Source: Alteromonadaceae bacterium M269
GTDB lineage: Bacteria; Pseudomonadota; Gammaproteobacteria; Enterobacterales; Alteromonadaceae
Direction of reading: 5' to 3'
Length of the DNA stretch: 64,000 bases
Assembly (NCBI GenBank): GCA_004353515.1
Contig: SMNZ01000002.1
Coordinates: forward strand, 124,001-188,000
Position 1 is the stretch's first letter. The number at the start of each line of letters is the position of its first letter. The notes beneath the pieces are model-generated. The model was given only the letters and a program-made list of their open reading frames with translations, was not told the origin of the DNA and made no database searches. This document shows, one piece after another, positions 61,787 to 64,000 of the stretch. The translations under genes and the position numbers were made by a program.

Positions 61787-64000
61787 TTACGATTTATACA
61801 TACTGATTTTATCTGCTATTCTAATCCATCTACTTCGAATAGAGTTATTTGAAATTCCCAATTTTTCTGAAATTTCAGTCAAAGTATTGCCTTCAAGTCG
61901 CTTTTCTAATATCTGTCTGTCGATTTCACTCAAATCAACCATAGCTCGCATTAGCCATTCAGTATAATTGGCGTCTAGCTCCACATCATCTGGTGCGGGT
62001 ACTTCGTACTCTTCTTCTCCTTCGAATGGTTCTTCTCTCGTTCCTCTCCTTTGTTTTTGTCTTGTATAATCAATGACCAGATTCCGAGCAAGACCATGAA
62101 CGTACCTAAAAATATGCTGTTCATTCTCAAATTCGATTGCAGGTGGCCGTGTCAGAAGCCTCAAAAGAGTGTCTTGCATTAAATCATCAGTAGAAATGAG
62201 TGAGGCGTAGCTTTTAACAATTCTGGCCAGTATTGTTCTAATCTTCAAAATGAACTTGGGATCTTCAAGCATGATTTGTAGGTCTGAACGAATATCACCT
62301 CGATTTGAAATATAATCTAGCAGTTTAATGTCGCCCGGAACATTGGGAATCACTGCTTCACTTAATAGCACTCCATTATAATTTGAACCAGTTAAATCAG
62401 CTCCTGCAATTTCAACATCTGCGACTGTAGTATCACGGAAAGTGCAATTCTGCAGAGTAGCACCTTTCAACGAGCACTTGCTTAGATTAGCATTCTGAAA
62501 ATTTGCTTCGCTAAGATTGGCTCCGTCGAAGTGCGAAAAACTAAGCTCACAAGAGGAGTAACTTGTTCCATATGAGTTCGCACCAATTAGAAAGGAGTGG
62601 ATAAGTGATGATTCACTAAGGTCAGCACCTTCCAAATTTGCTTTATTCATTCTAATGTTATGCAGATCAAGCTGATTTAAAATTGCATTTTGAAGTTGAA
62701 GTTCGTCTGGTAGCTCTACTGTTTCAGTAATTTCAGGTCGTTCCCAAGCTGGTCCTCTCTTCATTGCAATAAGGATAAGCAACAAGTTTTCGGATATGTA
62801 CTGGTCGTAAGCCGTTGTCAGCTTTGATTCTATATCTATCAGAATGTGATCTGCCCCGGCGGTATTCATATTGAGTAGATCAACAGTAAAACCTATCTCT
62901 TCTGGAGAAAGTCTTCGTTTTGAAAGAGGTGCGTAATCGCAAGATAATATCGCGGTTCTGATGGAACGAGCATGAAAGAATTCACGATAGGATTTGTGGG
63001 TGAATCCATAGTTTCCGTTGTCATCTCTGGTTAAAAAAGTTGAAGTACGTACATCGCTGTCAATTTCTAGCAAATGTTTTGGATCAGAAATCTTTGCAGC
63101 AACTCCTCCTTTAACAAACTCTGCTAAGACGCTGTAGTGAATACTTTCCTCACCTCTTATCGTAAGAAGACAAGCAAGGCTCTCCAAAAATTCACATTTT
63201 TCTTCAGGAGTTAAAATATCGCGCCATTTGTCCCGATGAATCCAAGCGTCGGTAAAAACTTGATAAAGCATTGCTGCAGAAATGTTTTTTGTATCAATCT
63301 TACCAATTGATTTTACTATCATCTCTAAAAGCATCGGCCTTTGGCAAAGCTCTTCGAGATTATAAATGCTTTTGATTTTCTTGATTGCAGCAGGCGCTTT
63401 TGATTTCTTTACTTTGTTGACATACGCGGTAACTTGAGAAATGTTAAATTCACGCAGATAGCAAATTTGAAATCCTCTCCTCGAAATTAGATCCCAATAT
63501 AACTCTCTAGCAGACTCGGAACCATAACTGCTGTCTTCACCGTAGACAACTTCCTGCTCATCTGATCTGCTCTTGAAATAATGAGTTCGACATGTGAGCA
63601 CGACTTTGGCATTGCCTTCAACTATTCGCGCAAGCTCTTGAAAATTTCTTGCGGTAATTTTGGGAGTGACCTTTGCTGACATTTCGTCAAACCCATCAAA
63701 AATCACTAGAACTCGTCCAGACCTAAGAGCATGTCTAAATAAGTCAAACGAAAGTTCCCCTAATTCATTATTTGAAAAATGAGAAAGAAAAAGTCCTTCC
63801 AGTGTAAATTGCCTGTCGGCATTTCGCAGATCGATTCGAATTGGTAATCGTGCAAGCCCGGGGTTTTCCCTATATTTAAGTGCTGCTTCGTAGGCAATAA
63901 CCCTGCTGAGAAAAGTTTTGCCAATACCTACATCGCCCAAAACTGTAAGCTGTCTTTCTTCCGGATTTTCCAGCCATGAACTTATGAATGTTCTTGCTTG
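61787..64000 (-). CDS. NACHT NTPase - pentapeptide repeat - sigma-factor-like fusion (5' end outside window)
   Basis: This reading frame stays open to the window's right edge, so the N-terminus is missing. A TTG at 63940 within the Walker A region is not a start. Counting from that codon, Walker A is GDVGIGKT (residues 2-9), Walker B with tandem acids is LVIFDGFDEM (78-87), and a sensor segment TCRT lies at 116-119. The NACHT-type end motif FTHKSYREFFHAR is at 313-325. Pentapeptide repeats (ANLEGADLSESSL, FDGANLSEANFQNANLS, and so on) fill about 423-530. The last 155 residues resemble an ECF sigma factor: DDLMQDTLLRLL and FRYVHGLARNLVIDYTRQK (region 2), then LSEIDRQILEKRLEGNTLTEI and ISNNSIRSRW (region 4 HTH). 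It is the first island gene after the tRNA-Leu fragment. A sensor NTPase that drives transcription is the likely role. Confidence 0.9.
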   Translation of the reverse strand, partial: QARTFISSWLENPEERQLTVLGDVGIGKTFLSRVIAYEAALKYRENPGLARLPIRIDLRNADRQFTLEGLFLSHFSNNELGELSFDLFRHALRSGRVLVIFDGFDEMSAKVTPKITARNFQELARIVEGNAKVVLTCRTHYFKSRSDEQEVVYGEDSSYGSESARELYWDLISRRGFQICYLREFNISQVTAYVNKVKKSKAPAAIKKIKSIYNLEELCQRPMLLEMIVKSIGKIDTKNISAAMLYQVFTDAWIHRDKWRDILTPEEKCEFLESLACLLTIRGEESIHYSVLAEFVKGGVAAKISDPKHLLEIDSDVRTSTFLTRDDNGNYGFTHKSYREFFHARSIRTAILSCDYAPLSKRRLSPEEIGFTVDLLNMNTAGADHILIDIESKLTTAYDQYISENLLLILIAMKRGPAWERPEITETVELPDELQLQNAILNQLDLHNIRMNKANLEGADLSESSLIHSFLIGANSYGTSYSSCELSFSHFDGANLSEANFQNANLSKCSLKGATLQNCTFRDTTVADVEIAGADLTGSNYNGVLLSEAVIPNVPGDIKLLDYISNRGDIRSDLQIMLEDPKFILKIRTILARIVKSYASLISTDDLMQDTLLRLLTRPPAIEFENEQHIFRYVHGLARNLVIDYTRQKQRRGTREEPFEGEEEYEVPAPDDVELDANYTEWLMRAMVDLSEIDRQILEKRLEGNTLTEISEKLGISNNSIRSRWIRIADKISMYKS

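Noticed and set aside
63938-63940. A TTG start for the NACHT protein within the window.
   Set aside because: It falls immediately before the Walker A motif and the frame is open to the edge with NACHT-like sequence upstream (RTFISSWLENPEERQLTV), so the true start is outside.
1-64000. CRISPR arrays, insertion sequences and prophage genes.
   Set aside because: No evenly spaced repeat arrays, transposase frames or phage structural genes were seen on either strand.

Overview
The window looks like chromosomal DNA of a marine-type gammaproteobacterium, roughly 43-45% GC by eye. The gene set is mixed: winged-helix/PD40 membrane regulators, large secreted BNR/VPS10-type propellers, a DUF1800/DUF1501 pair, FolE2, SelO, a PEP-CTERM protein, a YbdL-like aminotransferase with omega-amidase, and gammaproteobacterial-style Zur boxes. 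I do not assign a genus. No rRNA, intact tRNA, CRISPR array, insertion sequence or phage structural gene was seen.

Layout. 0-8 kb: a possibly truncated hypothetical protein, a fused membrane/spermidine synthase-like protein, and a periplasmic M14-type desuccinylase-like enzyme facing an ABC exporter (ATPase plus two DUF3526-type permeases). 8-19 kb: a Baeyer-Villiger-type monooxygenase/SDR pair with a divergent TetR; a CadC-like PD40 regulator facing an esterase and a PD40 protein; a DsbA/FrnE-like oxidoreductase; a LysR/peroxiredoxin pair; a membrane redoxin. 19-26 kb: an outer-membrane protein, methionine-type aminotransferase plus omega-amidase, dienelactone hydrolase, and a DOMON-like/esterase fusion. 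26-35 kb: a divergent block with folE2-phoX-EEP on one side and a PyrQ-like dihydroorotase, an anchored protein and a VPS10/BNR protein on the other. 35-48 kb: GGDEF/EAL protein, binding proteins, a second PD40 protein, a second VPS10/BNR protein, an HxlR/metallo-beta-lactamase pair, and SelO. 48-61.5 kb: PEP-CTERM protein, secreted chorismate mutase, a TetR-controlled SDR operon, DUF1800/DUF1501, LysR/SDR, AraC, SRPBCC and RidA.

Two themes tie genes together. First, three sites fit the gammaproteobacterial Zur consensus core TGTTATANTATAACA: 4293 (M14 enzyme and ABC exporter), 29651 (folE2 and dihydroorotase) and 43326 (second VPS10 protein). FolE2 and the PyrQ-type dihydroorotase are classic zinc-sparing paralogues, so the window probably carries a dispersed zinc-starvation regulon that also takes in PhoX-like, EEP and BNR/VPS10 secreted proteins. 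Second, a 54-nt 3' half of a tRNA-Leu(CAA) gene at 61576-61629 marks the end of a genomic island that continues past the right edge. Its first gene, cut by the window end, encodes a NACHT NTPase followed by pentapeptide repeats and a C-terminal ECF-sigma-like module. This is the strongest candidate for an undescribed, possibly defence-related, system.
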